DNA of 64,000 nucleotides from Amycolatopsis acidiphila (GCF_021391495.1 NZ_CP090063.1:3224001-3288000), one strand, 5' to 3'. Shown: positions 1 to 9,091, numbered from the stretch's first letter. Notes: generated from the letters alone by a model not told the origin. Program-made: numbers and translations.

Positions 1-518
1 TCGCCGAGCGCGAGAAGGTGGCCCAGCTCATGCACGACACCGAGCACCTGGGCGACGACGCCACGCAGGAGATCATGCTGGCGCTGAACACGTCGTTCAT
101 CACCCCGTTCGACCGGCAGGACATCCAGCTGCTGGCCTCCCGGCTCGACGACGTGCTCGACGACATGGACGAGGCCGCGGACCTCGCGGTGCTGTACCGG
201 ATCGACGAGTTCCCGCCCGGCGTGGAGAAGATGGTCGAGCTGCTGGCCCGCGCCGCCGCGCTGACCGCCGAGGCGATGCCCGGGATGCGCAAGGTCACCG
301 AGCTGAGCGCGTTCTGGGAGGAGGTCAACGCCATCGAGGACGAGGCCGACGGGGTCTACCGGCGGCTGCTGGCGCACCTGTTCAACGACGGCTGGGCGGG
401 CGGCGACCCGCTCAAGGTGATGAAGGCCAAGGAGATCGTCGACCGGCTCGAGTCGGCGGCCGACGCCTTCGAGCACGTCGCCGACGTGGTGCAGACCATC
501 GCTGTCAAGGAGTCGTAG
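1..518 (+). CDS. DUF47 / PhoU-like phosphate transport accessory protein (5' end cut off)
   Basis: The reading frame is open from the first bases of the window, so the N-terminus is missing. About 171 codons are visible against roughly 205-210 for the family. The product is all-helical and acidic, with an E-x-x-A-D pattern (EDEADGVYRRLL near the middle, ESAADAFEHVADVVQTIAVK at the end) typical of DUF47/PhoU-like proteins. These are cytoplasmic partners of Pit-type phosphate transporters. Its TAG stop overlaps the GTG of the pit gene by one base (TAGTG at 516-520), so the two are almost certainly co-translated. That neighbour is the strongest support for the call. An internal GTG at 18 is only the first start-like codon in the window, not the real start. 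Confidence 0.88.
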   Translation, partial: AEREKVAQLMHDTEHLGDDATQEIMLALNTSFITPFDRQDIQLLASRLDDVLDDMDEAADLAVLYRIDEFPPGVEKMVELLARAAALTAEAMPGMRKVTELSAFWEEVNAIEDEADGVYRRLLAHLFNDGWAGGDPLKVMKAKEIVDRLESAADAFEHVADVVQTIAVKES

Positions 519-1519
519 TGAGCGGGGCCACCCTCGCCCTGGTCGGCGTCATCCTGCTGACCGTCTTCTTCGACTACACCAACGGCTTCCACGACGCGTC
601 GAACGCCATCGCCAGCGCCGTGTCGACGCGTGCGCTGTCGCTGCGCGCGGCGCTGATCCTGGCCGGCGTGATGAACCTCATCGGCGCCCTGCTGAGCACC
701 GGCGTCGCGGTCACCGTCGCGAAAGGACTCATCGACCCGCCCAAGGGCTCGGCCGCGCTGAGTGTGGTGTTCGCCGCACTGGTCGGCGCGGTCGCGTGGA
801 ACCTCGTCACCTGGTACTTCGGGCTGCCCTCGTCGTCCTCGCACGCGCTGGTGGGCGGCCTGGTCGGCGCGGCGCTCGCGTCCGCGGGCACCGTGCACTG
901 GAGCGGGGTCGTGGAGAAGGTGCTCATCCCGATGGTGCTCTCACCCGCGGTCGGGCTGATCCTGGGCTACCTCGCGATGGTCGGCGCGCTGTGGCTGCTG
1001 CGCAGGCGCAACCAGCACCGCGTCGGGCACGTCTTCCGGCGGCTGCAGATCCTCTCCGCGGCGAGCCTCGCGCTCGGGCACGGCATCCAGGACGCCCAGA
1101 AGGGCATGGGCATCATCGTGCTGGCGCTCGTCACGAGCGGGCACCAGCAGGGCTTCGGCGTGCCGATCTGGGTGACGCTGCTGTGCGCGGTCTCGCTGGG
1201 CCTGGGCACCTACTCCGGCGGCCTGCGGATCATGCGCACCCTGGGGCGGCGGGTGTTCCCGCTCGACCCACCGCACGGGTTCGTCGCCGAGGCCGTCGGT
1301 TCGTCGGTGCTGTATCTCACCGCGTTCGCGTTCAAGGCCCCGGTGTCCACGACCCACGTCATCACCTCGGCGGTGATGGGCGTCGGCGCCACCCGCCGGC
1401 TCTCGGCCGTGCGGTGGGGGGTGGCCAGGGACATCGTGCTGGGCTGGGTGCTGACCTTCCCCGCGGCCGCGGCGGTGGCCGCGCTCGCCTACTGGATCAC
1501 GCGGCTGGTCACCGGATGA
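518..1519 (+). CDS. pit: PiT-family inorganic phosphate transporter
   Basis: A polytopic membrane protein of 333 aa that would import phosphate with a cation. It shows the internal duplication of the PHO4/PiT family. FDYTNGFHDASNAIAS near residue 18 is the first signature, and ALGHGIQDAQKGMGI near residue 185 is the second. GLPSSSSHALVGG (about 102) and APVSTTHVI (about 275) are the matching serine-rich loops. About ten hydrophobic helices can be counted. The GTG start overlaps the stop of the DUF47 gene by one base, the usual DUF47-Pit pair. At 333 aa it is the short actinobacterial form without a large central loop. Phosphate is inferred from the family; sulfate transport is less likely. 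Confidence 0.93.
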   Translation: MSGATLALVGVILLTVFFDYTNGFHDASNAIASAVSTRALSLRAALILAGVMNLIGALLSTGVAVTVAKGLIDPPKGSAALSVVFAALVGAVAWNLVTWYFGLPSSSSHALVGGLVGAALASAGTVHWSGVVEKVLIPMVLSPAVGLILGYLAMVGALWLLRRRNQHRVGHVFRRLQILSAASLALGHGIQDAQKGMGIIVLALVTSGHQQGFGVPIWVTLLCAVSLGLGTYSGGLRIMRTLGRRVFPLDPPHGFVAEAVGSSVLYLTAFAFKAPVSTTHVITSAVMGVGATRRLSAVRWGVARDIVLGWVLTFPAAAAVAALAYWITRLVTG

Positions 1520-1531
1520 TAGGAATGCTTC

Positions 1532-2845
1532 GTGAGCCAGATCGAGACCGCGGCCGATGAGGCCGTCACGCTGACCAGCGAGCTGATCCGCATCGACACC
1601 ACCAACACCGGTGATCCGGAGACCCTGGTAGGGGAGCGGGCGGCCGCGGAGTACGTGGCGGAGAAGCTCACCGAGGTCGGGTACGAGATCTCCTACGTCG
1701 AGTCCGGCGGCAGGGACCGGCACAACGTGATCGCCCGCCTGCCCGGCGCAGACCCCTCGCGGGGCGCGCTGCTCGTGCACGGCCACCTCGACGTCGTGCC
1801 CGCCGACCCCGCGGAATGGTCCGTGCACCCCTTCTCGGGCGCGATCCAGGACGGCTACGTGTGGGGTCGGGGCGCGGTCGACATGAAGGACGTGGTCGGC
1901 ATGACGCTGGCACTGGCCCGGCACTACAAGCGGGAGGGGATCGTCCCGCCGCGGGACCTGGTCTTCGCGTTCCTGGCCGACGAGGAGGCCGGCGGCAAGT
2001 TCGGCGCCCAGTGGCTGGTGGAGAACCGCCCCGAGCTGTTCGAGGGCGTGACCGAGGCCGTCAGCGAGGTCGGCGGCTTCTCGATCACGCTGAAGGACGA
2101 CGTGCGGGCGTACGTCATCGAGACGGCGGAGAAGGGCATCCGCTGGATGAAGCTGCGCGTGCGCGGCACCGCGGGGCACGGTTCGATGATCCATCGGGAC
2201 AACGCGGTCACCAAGCTGTCCGAGGCGGTGGCCCGGCTGGGCAACCACAGGTTCCCGCTGGTGCTGACCGACTCGGTGCGCGAGTTCCTGGCCGGGGTCA
2301 CCGAGATCACCGGGTGGGACTTCCCGGAGGACGACATCGACGGGGCCGTGGCGAAGCTCGGCAACATCTCCCGGATGATCGGCGCGACCCTGCGCGACAC
2401 CGCGAACCCGACGATGCTCACCGCGGGCTACAAGTCGAACGTCATCCCGTCGGTCGCCGAGGCGGCGGTGGACTGCCGGATCCTGCCCGGCCGGATCGAG
2501 GCGTTCGACCGCGAGCTGGAGGAGATCCTGGGGCCGGACATCGAGAAGGAGTGGCTGGAGCTCCCGCCGGTGGAGACGACCTTCGACGGTGCGCTGGTCG
2601 ACGCGATGACGGCCTCGGTGCTGGCGGAGGACCCCGGCGCGCGCACGCTGCCGTACATGCTCTCGGGCGGCACGGACGCGAAGTCGTTCCAGTCGCTCGG
2701 CATCCGCAACTTCGGGTTCGCGCCGCTGAAGCTGCCCGCCGACCTGGACTTCTCGGGCCTGTTCCACGGCGTCGACGAGCGCGTCCCGGTCGAGGCCCTC
2801 AAGTTCGGGACCCGCGTGCTGGACCGGTTCTTCCGGGCCAGCTGA
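1532..2845 (+). CDS. M20 family metallopeptidase / amidohydrolase
   Basis: A cytoplasmic zinc-dependent hydrolase of 437 aa that would cleave small peptides or N-acyl amino acids. The M20 landmarks appear in order: [12 protein letters not shown] near residue 77 (metal His and Asp), GRGAVDMKD near 112 (bridging Asp), ADEEAGG near 150 (catalytic Glu), a lid/dimerisation domain, then SGGTDAKSF near 375 and GVDERVP near the end (metal His region). The GTG start has AGGA eight bases upstream and lies 12 nt after pit, so read-through transcription is possible. A second M20 enzyme lies at 19194-20483 with the same motif order. The substrate cannot be read from sequence; N-succinyl or N-acyl amino acids are possible (see the racemase cluster). 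Confidence 0.9.
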   Translation: MSQIETAADEAVTLTSELIRIDTTNTGDPETLVGERAAAEYVAEKLTEVGYEISYVESGGRDRHNVIARLPGADPSRGALLVHGHLDVVPADPAEWSVHPFSGAIQDGYVWGRGAVDMKDVVGMTLALARHYKREGIVPPRDLVFAFLADEEAGGKFGAQWLVENRPELFEGVTEAVSEVGGFSITLKDDVRAYVIETAEKGIRWMKLRVRGTAGHGSMIHRDNAVTKLSEAVARLGNHRFPLVLTDSVREFLAGVTEITGWDFPEDDIDGAVAKLGNISRMIGATLRDTANPTMLTAGYKSNVIPSVAEAAVDCRILPGRIEAFDRELEEILGPDIEKEWLELPPVETTFDGALVDAMTASVLAEDPGARTLPYMLSGGTDAKSFQSLGIRNFGFAPLKLPADLDFSGLFHGVDERVPVEALKFGTRVLDRFFRAS

Positions 2846-2851
2846 GCGGTC

Positions 2852-3070
2852 CTACGAGGCCAGGTACCCGACGTCGGCCGGGCGGCGCTTGCGGCGCAGC
2901 CACACCCGGCGGCTGCCGTCGGAGTACAGCCGGACCGTGGAGAGCTCCCAGCCGGCGAACTCGGCGTGGATGGACAGCTGGGTCGCGGCGGCGCGCCGGG
3001 ACAGGCCCGGCGGCAACTGCAGCCGCCGGTACTCCCAGTCTTCGTCGACCACCGCCTCGAATGTGCTCAT
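2852..3070 (-). CDS. DUF5703 family small protein
   Basis: A 72-residue basic, soluble protein beginning MSTFEAVVDEDWEYRRLQLP, with the WEYRxLxLPxGxSRxAA pattern of actinobacterial DUF5703. Its function is unknown. Its ATG overlaps the TGA of the lipoprotein gene by four bases (3067-3070), so the two are translationally coupled. An upstream in-frame start at 3247 would run deep into the neighbouring gene and is rejected. The gene converges on the M20 peptidase with a gap of only 6 nt and no visible terminator between them. Confidence 0.85.
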   Translation of the reverse strand: MSTFEAVVDEDWEYRRLQLPPGLSRRAAATQLSIHAEFAGWELSTVRLYSDGSRRVWLRRKRRPADVGYLAS

Positions 3071-4068
3071 GGCTGGACCACCTGGATCCCTTCTCCCGTT
3101 GCCGAGCCGACGTAGACCTTGCCGCTCGCCGCGTCGACCGTGACCGAGTCCGGCTGCCGCACGGTCGGGAAGCGGTACTTCTCGACCGGCTCGCCCCCGC
3201 GCACGTCGAAGCCCACGACCTGGTTGGTGCCGGTGAGCGTCACCCACGCGAGATGGCGCCGGCTGTCGTAGGCGATGCCGTACACCCCGCCGGGCACCGG
3301 GTACATCTGGCGCAGCAGCAACGGGTCGGTCGAGAACGCGAGCAGCGCGCCGGCGCGGGTGTCGGTGACCAGCACGCGCCCGAACGAGTCCGCGACCGCG
3401 TTCGTCGCGCCGTCACCCGCCCGCAGCCCCGCGCCGATCGTGCCGCCCGGCACGTCGACCAGGAACACCGCCGTGCGCAGCCGGTCGAGCACGACGAACT
3501 GGTCGCCGCTGCGGACCACCTCGTCGGCGCTGTACAGCCCGCCGCTGATGGTCTTCGCGAGCTTGCCGCCCTGGTACACCTCGACGGCCTTGCGGTCGCG
3601 TACCGCCACGAGCGTCTCGCCCCCGGCGCCGATCGCGTCCACCGGCTGACCTGGCACGCCCAGCTCGCCGACGTGCGAGCCGTCGGTGATGCGGGCGACC
3701 TCGCCCTTGCCGGGGATGCTCGCGAGGACCTGCCCGGCGTCGAAGCTGAGCTGCTCGACCGTGCCGTCCACGGCGACCCGGGCCGGCGCGGCGTTCAGGT
3801 CGCCCAGCGGGTACAGCAGCACCGACGGCGGGTCGGCCACCGCCACGGCGAGCGTGTGGTCGTCGGACGCCATCGCGGTCACGTGCCCGGCCGGGAGCAC
3901 GGTGCCGGCGGGGGAGGCGGCGGGGGCGGGGGAGACCGGCGCGGTCGCCGCCACGGGGTTGGCGACGATCTGCAGGTCGTCGTCACCCTTGCCGGTGTCC
4001 GAGGAGCACGCGGTCGCCAGCAGCGCACAAGCCACCGGTACCGCCACCATCATCGCGGACCTCCGCAC
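3067..4068 (-). CDS. Putative lipoprotein with beta-propeller-like (YncE/SMP-30-type) repeats
   Basis: A 333-aa exported protein. From the GTG at 4068 it has an Arg-rich n-region, a hydrophobic core and a lipobox-like LLATAC with the acceptor Cys at residue 21, followed by a Ser/Asp/Gly linker. The mature part has repeating blade-like segments ending in patterns such as DSVTVDAASGKVYVGSA and AYDSRRHLAWVTLTGTNQVV, typical of YVTN/YncE propellers that bind ligands or act as surface scaffolds. GGAGG lies four bases before the GTG. In-frame upstream starts at 4104 (ATG) and 4128 would put unneeded residues ahead of the signal peptide. It precedes and overlaps the DUF5703 gene. Ligand and role are unknown. 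Confidence 0.75.
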   Translation of the reverse strand: MRRSAMMVAVPVACALLATACSSDTGKGDDDLQIVANPVAATAPVSPAPAASPAGTVLPAGHVTAMASDDHTLAVAVADPPSVLLYPLGDLNAAPARVAVDGTVEQLSFDAGQVLASIPGKGEVARITDGSHVGELGVPGQPVDAIGAGGETLVAVRDRKAVEVYQGGKLAKTISGGLYSADEVVRSGDQFVVLDRLRTAVFLVDVPGGTIGAGLRAGDGATNAVADSFGRVLVTDTRAGALLAFSTDPLLLRQMYPVPGGVYGIAYDSRRHLAWVTLTGTNQVVGFDVRGGEPVEKYRFPTVRQPDSVTVDAASGKVYVGSATGEGIQVVQP

Positions 4069-4146
4069 GCGACCTCCGGACTTCCTCTCGTTCGGCCCCA
4101 GCATGCTCCACAATGCCTGCCACGTCACGTCTGTGTCACCTGCTTG

Positions 4147-5106
4147 TCACCTGGGCCACCGCTCCGGGTAACCGAACTGGATCGCGCTGACGTCGTCGAG
4201 CGCGGCTTTGATGGCCCTGGGCAGCACGATCTCCTCGGCGGCGAGGGAACCGGTGAGCTGACCGGTGTCGCGGGCGCCGACCACCGGCGCCACCACGCCC
4301 GGCTGGTCCCGCACCCAGGCCAGTGCGACCACGAGCGGTGAGGTGCCCAGGCCGTCGGCCGCGGTGGACACCGCTTCGACGATCCGGGCGGCCCGGTCGG
4401 TGCGGTGCTGCTCCACGTACCCGGCGTAGGTCGCGGACGCGCCACGCGAGTCGGCCGGGGTGCCGGTGCGGTACTTGCCGGTCAGCACGCCGCGGCCCAG
4501 TGGCGCCCACGGCAGCAGCCCGATGCCGTGGTGCACCGCCGCGGGCACGACCTCGCGCTCCACCCCGCGTTCCACCAGCGAGTACTCGGCCTGGGCGGAC
4601 ACCAGCGACGTGCTGGTCGAGGCGGCCGTCGCCAGCTGCCACCCCGCGTAGTTCGAGACGCCGGCGTAGCGGACCTTGCCCGAGGTGATGGCGTGGTCGA
4701 GCGCCGAGAGCGTCTCCGCGAGCGGCACGGTGTCGTCCCACGCGTGCAGCTGCCACAGGTCGATGTGGTCCACGCCCAGTCGCCGCAGCGAGCCCTCGAG
4801 CGCGGACAGCAGCGCGCCGCGGGAGGCGCCGCCGCCGAACGGGCCGTCGGTGCGCCGGGCGACCGCCTTCGTCGCGAGCACCACGTCGTCGCGGGGCACC
4901 AGGTCGGCGAGCAGGGCGCCCAGGATCCGCTCGCACTCGCCCTCGGCGTAGATGTCCGCGGTGTCCACCAGCGTGCCCCCGGCGTCCACGAACGCGACCA
5001 GCTGGCTCGCCGCCTCGTCCGCGTCCGTCTCACCGCCCCAGCTCATGGTGCCCAGCGCCATCCTGGAGACGCGCAGTCCCGACCTGCCCAGCTGTCGCTT
5101 CTCCAT
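4147..5106 (-). CDS. Aldo/keto reductase
   Basis: A 319-aa TIM-barrel NADPH-dependent oxidoreductase. The full catalytic tetrad is visible: Asp48 and Tyr53 in LVDTADIYAEGE, Lys80 in VVLATKAVARR, and His121 in WQLHAWDDTVP. The cofactor-end segment VVGARDTGQLTGSL lies near residue 275. It resembles AKR11/AKR12-type bacterial reductases, sometimes annotated as general stress protein 69. ATG 5106 begins MEKRQLGRSGLRVS, the standard family N-terminus; an upstream start at 5160 would add 18 residues unlike the family. A TACTCT hexamer ends seven bases before the ATG, so the transcript may be leaderless. The physiological substrate is unknown. Confidence 0.92.
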   Translation of the reverse strand: MEKRQLGRSGLRVSRMALGTMSWGGETDADEAASQLVAFVDAGGTLVDTADIYAEGECERILGALLADLVPRDDVVLATKAVARRTDGPFGGGASRGALLSALEGSLRRLGVDHIDLWQLHAWDDTVPLAETLSALDHAITSGKVRYAGVSNYAGWQLATAASTSTSLVSAQAEYSLVERGVEREVVPAAVHHGIGLLPWAPLGRGVLTGKYRTGTPADSRGASATYAGYVEQHRTDRAARIVEAVSTAADGLGTSPLVVALAWVRDQPGVVAPVVGARDTGQLTGSLAAEEIVLPRAIKAALDDVSAIQFGYPERWPR

Positions 5107-5113
5107 GCCACAG

Positions 5114-5119
5114 AGAGTA
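5114..5119 (-). promoter_or_regulatory. Predicted -10 element of a leaderless promoter (aldo/keto reductase)
   Basis: On the minus strand TACTCT matches the actinobacterial -10 pattern TAnnnT and stands seven bases before the ATG at 5106. Transcription would begin at or next to the start codon. No Shine-Dalgarno sequence is visible. Confidence 0.45.
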
Positions 5120-5183
5120 ATGGGCGGGTGCCGACGCGAGGCCGACGCCTCCGCGATCATGGCGACCGATAGCCTTCCGCACC

Positions 5184-5219
5184 GTGCAAATCAGACGTAA
5201 CGCGGCAAGGGCTCGGTGA
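5184..5219 (+). CDS. Possible 11-codon upstream ORF coupled to uppP
   Basis: A GTG at 5184 lies eight bases after TAGCCT (5170-5175), a candidate -10 element. It opens a frame reading [11 protein letters not shown], whose TGA (5217-5219) overlaps a possible GTG start of uppP (5216) and falls two bases before its ATG (5222). A leaderless uORF that couples translation to uppP is one reading. Chance is the other, because the peptide is very short and matches no known family. Confidence 0.25.
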   Translation: MQIRRNAARAR

Positions 5220-5221
5220 CC

Positions 5222-6058
5222 ATGAGCTGGTTCGAAGCGATCGTCCTCGGGCTCGTCCAGGGCCTGACCGAGTTCCTCCCCATCTCCTCGAGCGCGCACC
5301 TGCGCATCACCGCGGCGCTGGCGGGCTGGGGCGACCCCGGCGCCGCCTTCACCGCGGTCATCCAGATCGGCACCGAGCTCGCGGTGATCCTCTACTTCGC
5401 GCGCAAGATCGGGCGGATCATCCGCGCCTGGTTCTTCTCGATCTTCCGTAGCGAGTGGCGCCACGACCCCGACGCCCGGATGGGCTGGCTGGTGATCATC
5501 GGCTCGCTCCCGATCGTCGTGCTGGGCCTGCTGTTCCAGGACGACATCCACTCCACCTTCCGCGACCTGCGGATCACCGCGACCGTGCTGATCGTGTTCG
5601 GCGTCGTGCTGCTCATCGCCGACCGGGTCGGCGCGAAGTACCGCGACCTCGACCACCTGACCGTGCCGCACGGCCTGGGCTACGGCATCGCGCAGGCGTT
5701 CGCGCTGGTCCCGGGCGTGTCGCGGTCGGGCGGCACCGTCAGCGCCGGGCTGCTGCTCGGCTACACCCGCGCGGAGGCGACCGAGTACGCCTTCCTGCTC
5801 GCCGTGCCCGCGGTCTTCGGCTCCGGGCTGTACGAGGTCAGCAAGATCGGCGGGGAGAACAGCCCGCAGTGGGGCCCGACGATCCTGGCGACGCTGGTGT
5901 CGTTCGGGGTGGGCTACGCGGTGATCGCCTGGCTGATGAGCTTCATCAAGACGCGCAGCTACCTGCCGTTCGTGGTCTACCGGCTCGCACTGGGCGCCGC
6001 GCTGTTCGTGCTGATGGCCACCGACGTCCTCAAGCCCGACGCCGGACCCCAGTTCTGA
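5222..6058 (+). CDS. uppP: Undecaprenyl-diphosphatase UppP (BacA)
   Basis: An integral membrane phosphatase of 278 aa that converts undecaprenyl diphosphate to the monophosphate, recycling the lipid carrier for peptidoglycan and other envelope polymers. It also confers bacitracin tolerance in many species. Both family signatures are present: [14 protein letters not shown] at residues 13-26 with the essential Glu17, and PGVSRSGGT near residue 170. About eight hydrophobic segments can be counted. ATG 5222 is chosen because AAGGG lies about ten bases upstream; an in-frame GTG at 5216 would add two residues. The histidine phosphatase follows 81 nt downstream, an arrangement common in actinobacteria. 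Confidence 0.95.
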   Translation: MSWFEAIVLGLVQGLTEFLPISSSAHLRITAALAGWGDPGAAFTAVIQIGTELAVILYFARKIGRIIRAWFFSIFRSEWRHDPDARMGWLVIIGSLPIVVLGLLFQDDIHSTFRDLRITATVLIVFGVVLLIADRVGAKYRDLDHLTVPHGLGYGIAQAFALVPGVSRSGGTVSAGLLLGYTRAEATEYAFLLAVPAVFGSGLYEVSKIGGENSPQWGPTILATLVSFGVGYAVIAWLMSFIKTRSYLPFVVYRLALGAALFVLMATDVLKPDAGPQF

Positions 6059-6127
6059 GACCAGCGCCACGTAAGGGCCGGCCCCTCGCCCACCGCCACC
6101 CTCAACGGAGACACTGCGTGCCACGGC

Positions 6128-6133
6128 TACTCT
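6128..6133 (+). promoter_or_regulatory. Predicted -10 element of a leaderless promoter (histidine phosphatase)
   Basis: TACTCT followed by exactly six bases and then the GTG start at 6140. The same hexamer occurs before the aldo/keto reductase. There is no Shine-Dalgarno sequence. Confidence 0.5.
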
Positions 6134-6139
6134 CGAACC

Positions 6140-6850
6140 GTGGCTACCGTGATCCTTCTCCGGCACGGCCGCTCGACCGCGAACGGATCGGGCGTGCTGG
6201 CCGGCCGGACCCCCAAGGTGGGGCTCGACGACACCGGGCGCGGCCAGGCCAGGGCACTGCTCGACCGGCTCGCCGGAGTGCCGCTGGCCGAGGCCGTCGT
6301 GTCGCCCATGCTGCGCTGCAAGCAGACCGTGGCACCGCTGGTGGACGGCCGCGGGCTGGACCGCGCGGTCGACCCCCGGCTGTCCGAAGTGGACTACGGC
6401 GACTGGACGAACCGCGAGCTCAGGACGCTGGTCAAGGAGCCGCTGTGGCGGGTGGTGCAGGCGCACCCGTCGGCGGCGGTCTTCCCCGGCGGCGAGGGCC
6501 TCGCGGCGATGCAGGCCCGCGCCGTCGCCGCCGTCCGCGAGCACGACGCCCGCATCACCGCCACCCACGGTGAGCACGCGGTCTGGCTGCTGTGCAGCCA
6601 CGGCGACGTGCTCAAGGCGATCCTCGCCGACGCGCTGGGCCAGCACCTGGACTCGTTCCAGCGGATCGTGGTCGACCCGGCGTCGATCTCGGTCGTGCGC
6701 TACACCGAGACTCGCCCGTTCGTGTTGCGGGTGAACGACCACGGCTCCGATTTCGCGGGAGTGGTGCCACCGCCGCCCAAGCGCGGTAGGAAGAAGGCAT
6801 CCTCCGATGCCGAGGTCGGAGGTTCCACGGGACGAAGGGGCCGTCAGTGA
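6140..6850 (+). CDS. Histidine phosphatase superfamily protein, MSMEG_4193-type putative phosphomutase
   Basis: A 236-aa cytoplasmic enzyme of the phosphoglycerate mutase-like fold. The N-terminal ILLRHGRSTANGSG carries the phospho-accepting His within RHG. LCSHGDVLKAILADALG, near residue 155, carries the second catalytic His. The motif set and the position after uppP match the actinobacterial MSMEG_4193 family of unknown substrate. The C-terminus is a basic Lys/Arg tail. GTG 6140 is supported by a leaderless -10 placed six bases upstream. The last codons overlap the M3 peptidase start by four bases (GTGA), so the two genes are coupled. Confidence 0.9.
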   Translation: MATVILLRHGRSTANGSGVLAGRTPKVGLDDTGRGQARALLDRLAGVPLAEAVVSPMLRCKQTVAPLVDGRGLDRAVDPRLSEVDYGDWTNRELRTLVKEPLWRVVQAHPSAAVFPGGEGLAAMQARAVAAVREHDARITATHGEHAVWLLCSHGDVLKAILADALGQHLDSFQRIVVDPASISVVRYTETRPFVLRVNDHGSDFAGVVPPPPKRGRKKASSDAEVGGSTGRRGRQ

Positions 6851-8907
6851 ACTCTCAGCTCTCACCGGACAATCCGTTCGCGAAGCCGAGCGAACTGCCC
6901 TACGGGCTGCCGCCGTTCGACCGCATCCGCGACGAGCACCACGCGGCGGCGTTCGAGGCGGGACTGGCCGAGCACGCGGCCGAGGTCGAGGCCATCGCGG
7001 CGAACCCCGAGCCCGCGACGTTCGACAACACCGTCGTGGCGCTGGAGCGGTCCGGCAGCCTGCTCACGCGGGTGTCGTCGGTGTTCTTCAACCTCACCTC
7101 CTCCGACACCAACCCCGCACTGCAGGACCTGCAGGCGGAGATCGCGCCCAAGCTCGCCGCGCACCACGACGCCATCCACCTCGACCCGCGGCTGTACGCC
7201 CGGGTGCGCGAGCTGTTCGACAACCGCGCCGCGCTCGGCCTGGACGAGGAGTCGGCGTGGCTGCTCGAGCGCGTGCACACCGACTTCCGCCGCGCGGGCG
7301 CCGGCCTGCCGGAGGCCGACCAGGCGCGGCTGCGGGAGCTCAACGGGGAACTGTCCACCTTGAGCACCCGGTTCCAGGAGAACCTGTTGCGCGACACCAA
7401 CGACCTCGCGGTCGTGGTGGACGACGCGAGCGAGCTGGCGGGCCTGTCCGCGGACGCCGTCGCGGCGGCGCGGGAGGCCGCGAACTCGCGTGGCGAGCAG
7501 GACCGGTACCTGCTGAGCCTGAACCTGCCGACGTCGCAGCCGCTGCTGGCCTCGCTGGAGAACCGCGCCCTGCGGGAGCGGCTGTTCCGGGCCTCCACCG
7601 CGCGTGGCAACCGGGGCAACGACAACGACAACAGCGCGGTGCTCACCCGGATCGCGGCCCTGCGGGCCGAGCGCGCGGCGCTGCTGGGCTACCCGCACCA
7701 CGCGGCGTACGTCATCTCCGACGAGACGGCGCGCACCTCGGAGGCGGCGGTGGGGCTGCTGGAGCGGCTCGCCCCCGCGGCGGTCGCCAACGCCAAGCGG
7801 GACGCCGAGGAGCTGCAGCGCTACCTCGAGCAGGACATCCCGGGCGCGACGCTGGAGCCGTGGGACTGGGCGTTCTACGGCGAGCGGGTCCGCAAGGCGC
7901 GCTACGACATCGACGAGGCCACCCTGCGCCCGTACTTCGAGCTGGACCGGGTGCTGCGCGACGGCGTGTTCTTCGCGGCCAACCAGTTGTACGGGCTGAG
8001 CTTCACCGAGCGGCACGACCTGCCGACCTACCACCCCGAGGTGCGGGTGTTCGAGGTCTTCGACGCGGACGGCTCGCCGCTGGGGCTGTTCCTCGGCGAC
8101 TACTACACACGTGACTCCAAGCGCGGCGGCGCGTGGATGAACACCTTCGCCGACCAGTCGTACCTGCTGGGCGGGCGCCCGGTGGTGGTCAACAACCTGA
8201 ACATCTCGCGCCCGCCGGAGGGCGAGCCGACGCTGCTGACGTTCGACGAGGTGGTGACCGCCTTCCACGAGTTCGGGCACGCCCTGCACGCGCTGATGTC
8301 GGCGGTGCGGTACCCGGCGTTCTCCGGCACGAACGTGCCGCGCGACTTCGTGGAGTACCCGTCGCAGGTCAACGAGATGTGGATGCTGTGGCCGCAGGTG
8401 CTGGCGAACTACGCCAAGCACCACGAGACCGGCGAGCCGCTGCCGCAGCGGCTGGTCGAGCGGCTGCAGGAGTCTGCGCAGTACGGCCAGGGCCACGCGA
8501 CGACGGAGTACCTCGCGGCGGCGCTGCTGGACCAGGCGTGGCACGGCATCTCGGCCGACGACGACATCGACGACGTCGCCCGCTTCGAGGCGGCGGCGCT
8601 GGAGAAGGCGGGGGTGGCGCTGCGCGTCGTGCCGCCGCGGTACCGCAGCACGTACTTCGCGCACGTCTTCAGCGGCGGTTATTCGGCGGGCTACTACTCC
8701 TACATCTGGAGCGAGGTCCTCGACGCCGACACGGTGGAGTGGTTCCACGAGAACGGCGGCCTGACCAGGGCGAACGGCGACCACTTCCGGTCGACGCTGC
8801 TCAGCCGCGGCGGCAGCACCGACTCGATGGCGGCGTTCCGCACCTTCCGCGGCCGCGACCCGGAGATCACCCCGCTGCTGACCCGGCGAGGACTCACCGG
8901 CGCCTAG
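6847..8907 (+). CDS. M3 family oligopeptidase (Dcp/OpdA-like)
   Basis: A 686-aa cytoplasmic zinc metallopeptidase that degrades short peptides. The zinc motif HEFGH (residues 474-478) lies within TAFHEFGHALHALMS, and the third ligand Glu lies about 26 residues on, in DFVEYPSQVNEMW. The downstream VFSGGYSAGYYSYIWSEVLDAD is the conserved substrate-binding segment of M3A peptidyl-dipeptidases and oligopeptidase A. The length (about 680) is normal for the family. It starts with GTG overlapping the phosphatase stop. No signal peptide is present, so it acts inside the cell. Confidence 0.93.
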   Translation: MNSQLSPDNPFAKPSELPYGLPPFDRIRDEHHAAAFEAGLAEHAAEVEAIAANPEPATFDNTVVALERSGSLLTRVSSVFFNLTSSDTNPALQDLQAEIAPKLAAHHDAIHLDPRLYARVRELFDNRAALGLDEESAWLLERVHTDFRRAGAGLPEADQARLRELNGELSTLSTRFQENLLRDTNDLAVVVDDASELAGLSADAVAAAREAANSRGEQDRYLLSLNLPTSQPLLASLENRALRERLFRASTARGNRGNDNDNSAVLTRIAALRAERAALLGYPHHAAYVISDETARTSEAAVGLLERLAPAAVANAKRDAEELQRYLEQDIPGATLEPWDWAFYGERVRKARYDIDEATLRPYFELDRVLRDGVFFAANQLYGLSFTERHDLPTYHPEVRVFEVFDADGSPLGLFLGDYYTRDSKRGGAWMNTFADQSYLLGGRPVVVNNLNISRPPEGEPTLLTFDEVVTAFHEFGHALHALMSAVRYPAFSGTNVPRDFVEYPSQVNEMWMLWPQVLANYAKHHETGEPLPQRLVERLQESAQYGQGHATTEYLAAALLDQAWHGISADDDIDDVARFEAAALEKAGVALRVVPPRYRSTYFAHVFSGGYSAGYYSYIWSEVLDADTVEWFHENGGLTRANGDHFRSTLLSRGGSTDSMAAFRTFRGRDPEITPLLTRRGLTGA

Positions 8908-8911
8908 ACGG

Positions 8912-9091
8912 ACCCGGCCTCCTCCGCATCACGACGAAAACCGGCAGCGGACAACGAAAAGCACGCAGGCACTTACACCCCTGCCAGCCCCTTCGTCCCC
9001 GCCGCACTTTCGGCGCGGACGGCCGTGTCAAGGGTGGGCGAAGCCCATCGCCCAGCGACGCCGAAGGCGCCCTTTACCCGGCCTCCTCCGC
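8912..9091. repeat. Intergenic tract with a 16-bp direct repeat and a hairpin
   Basis: The 271-nt gap between the M3 peptidase and mdh holds no convincing gene. ACCCGGCCTCCTCCGC occurs exactly at 8912-8927 and 9076-9091, each followed within a few bases by an A-rich stretch (acgacgaaaa and acgataaaa). Between them, TGGGCGA (9035-9041) pairs with TCGCCCA (9048-9054) around a six-base loop and may terminate the plus-strand peptidase transcript. Confidence 0.5.
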
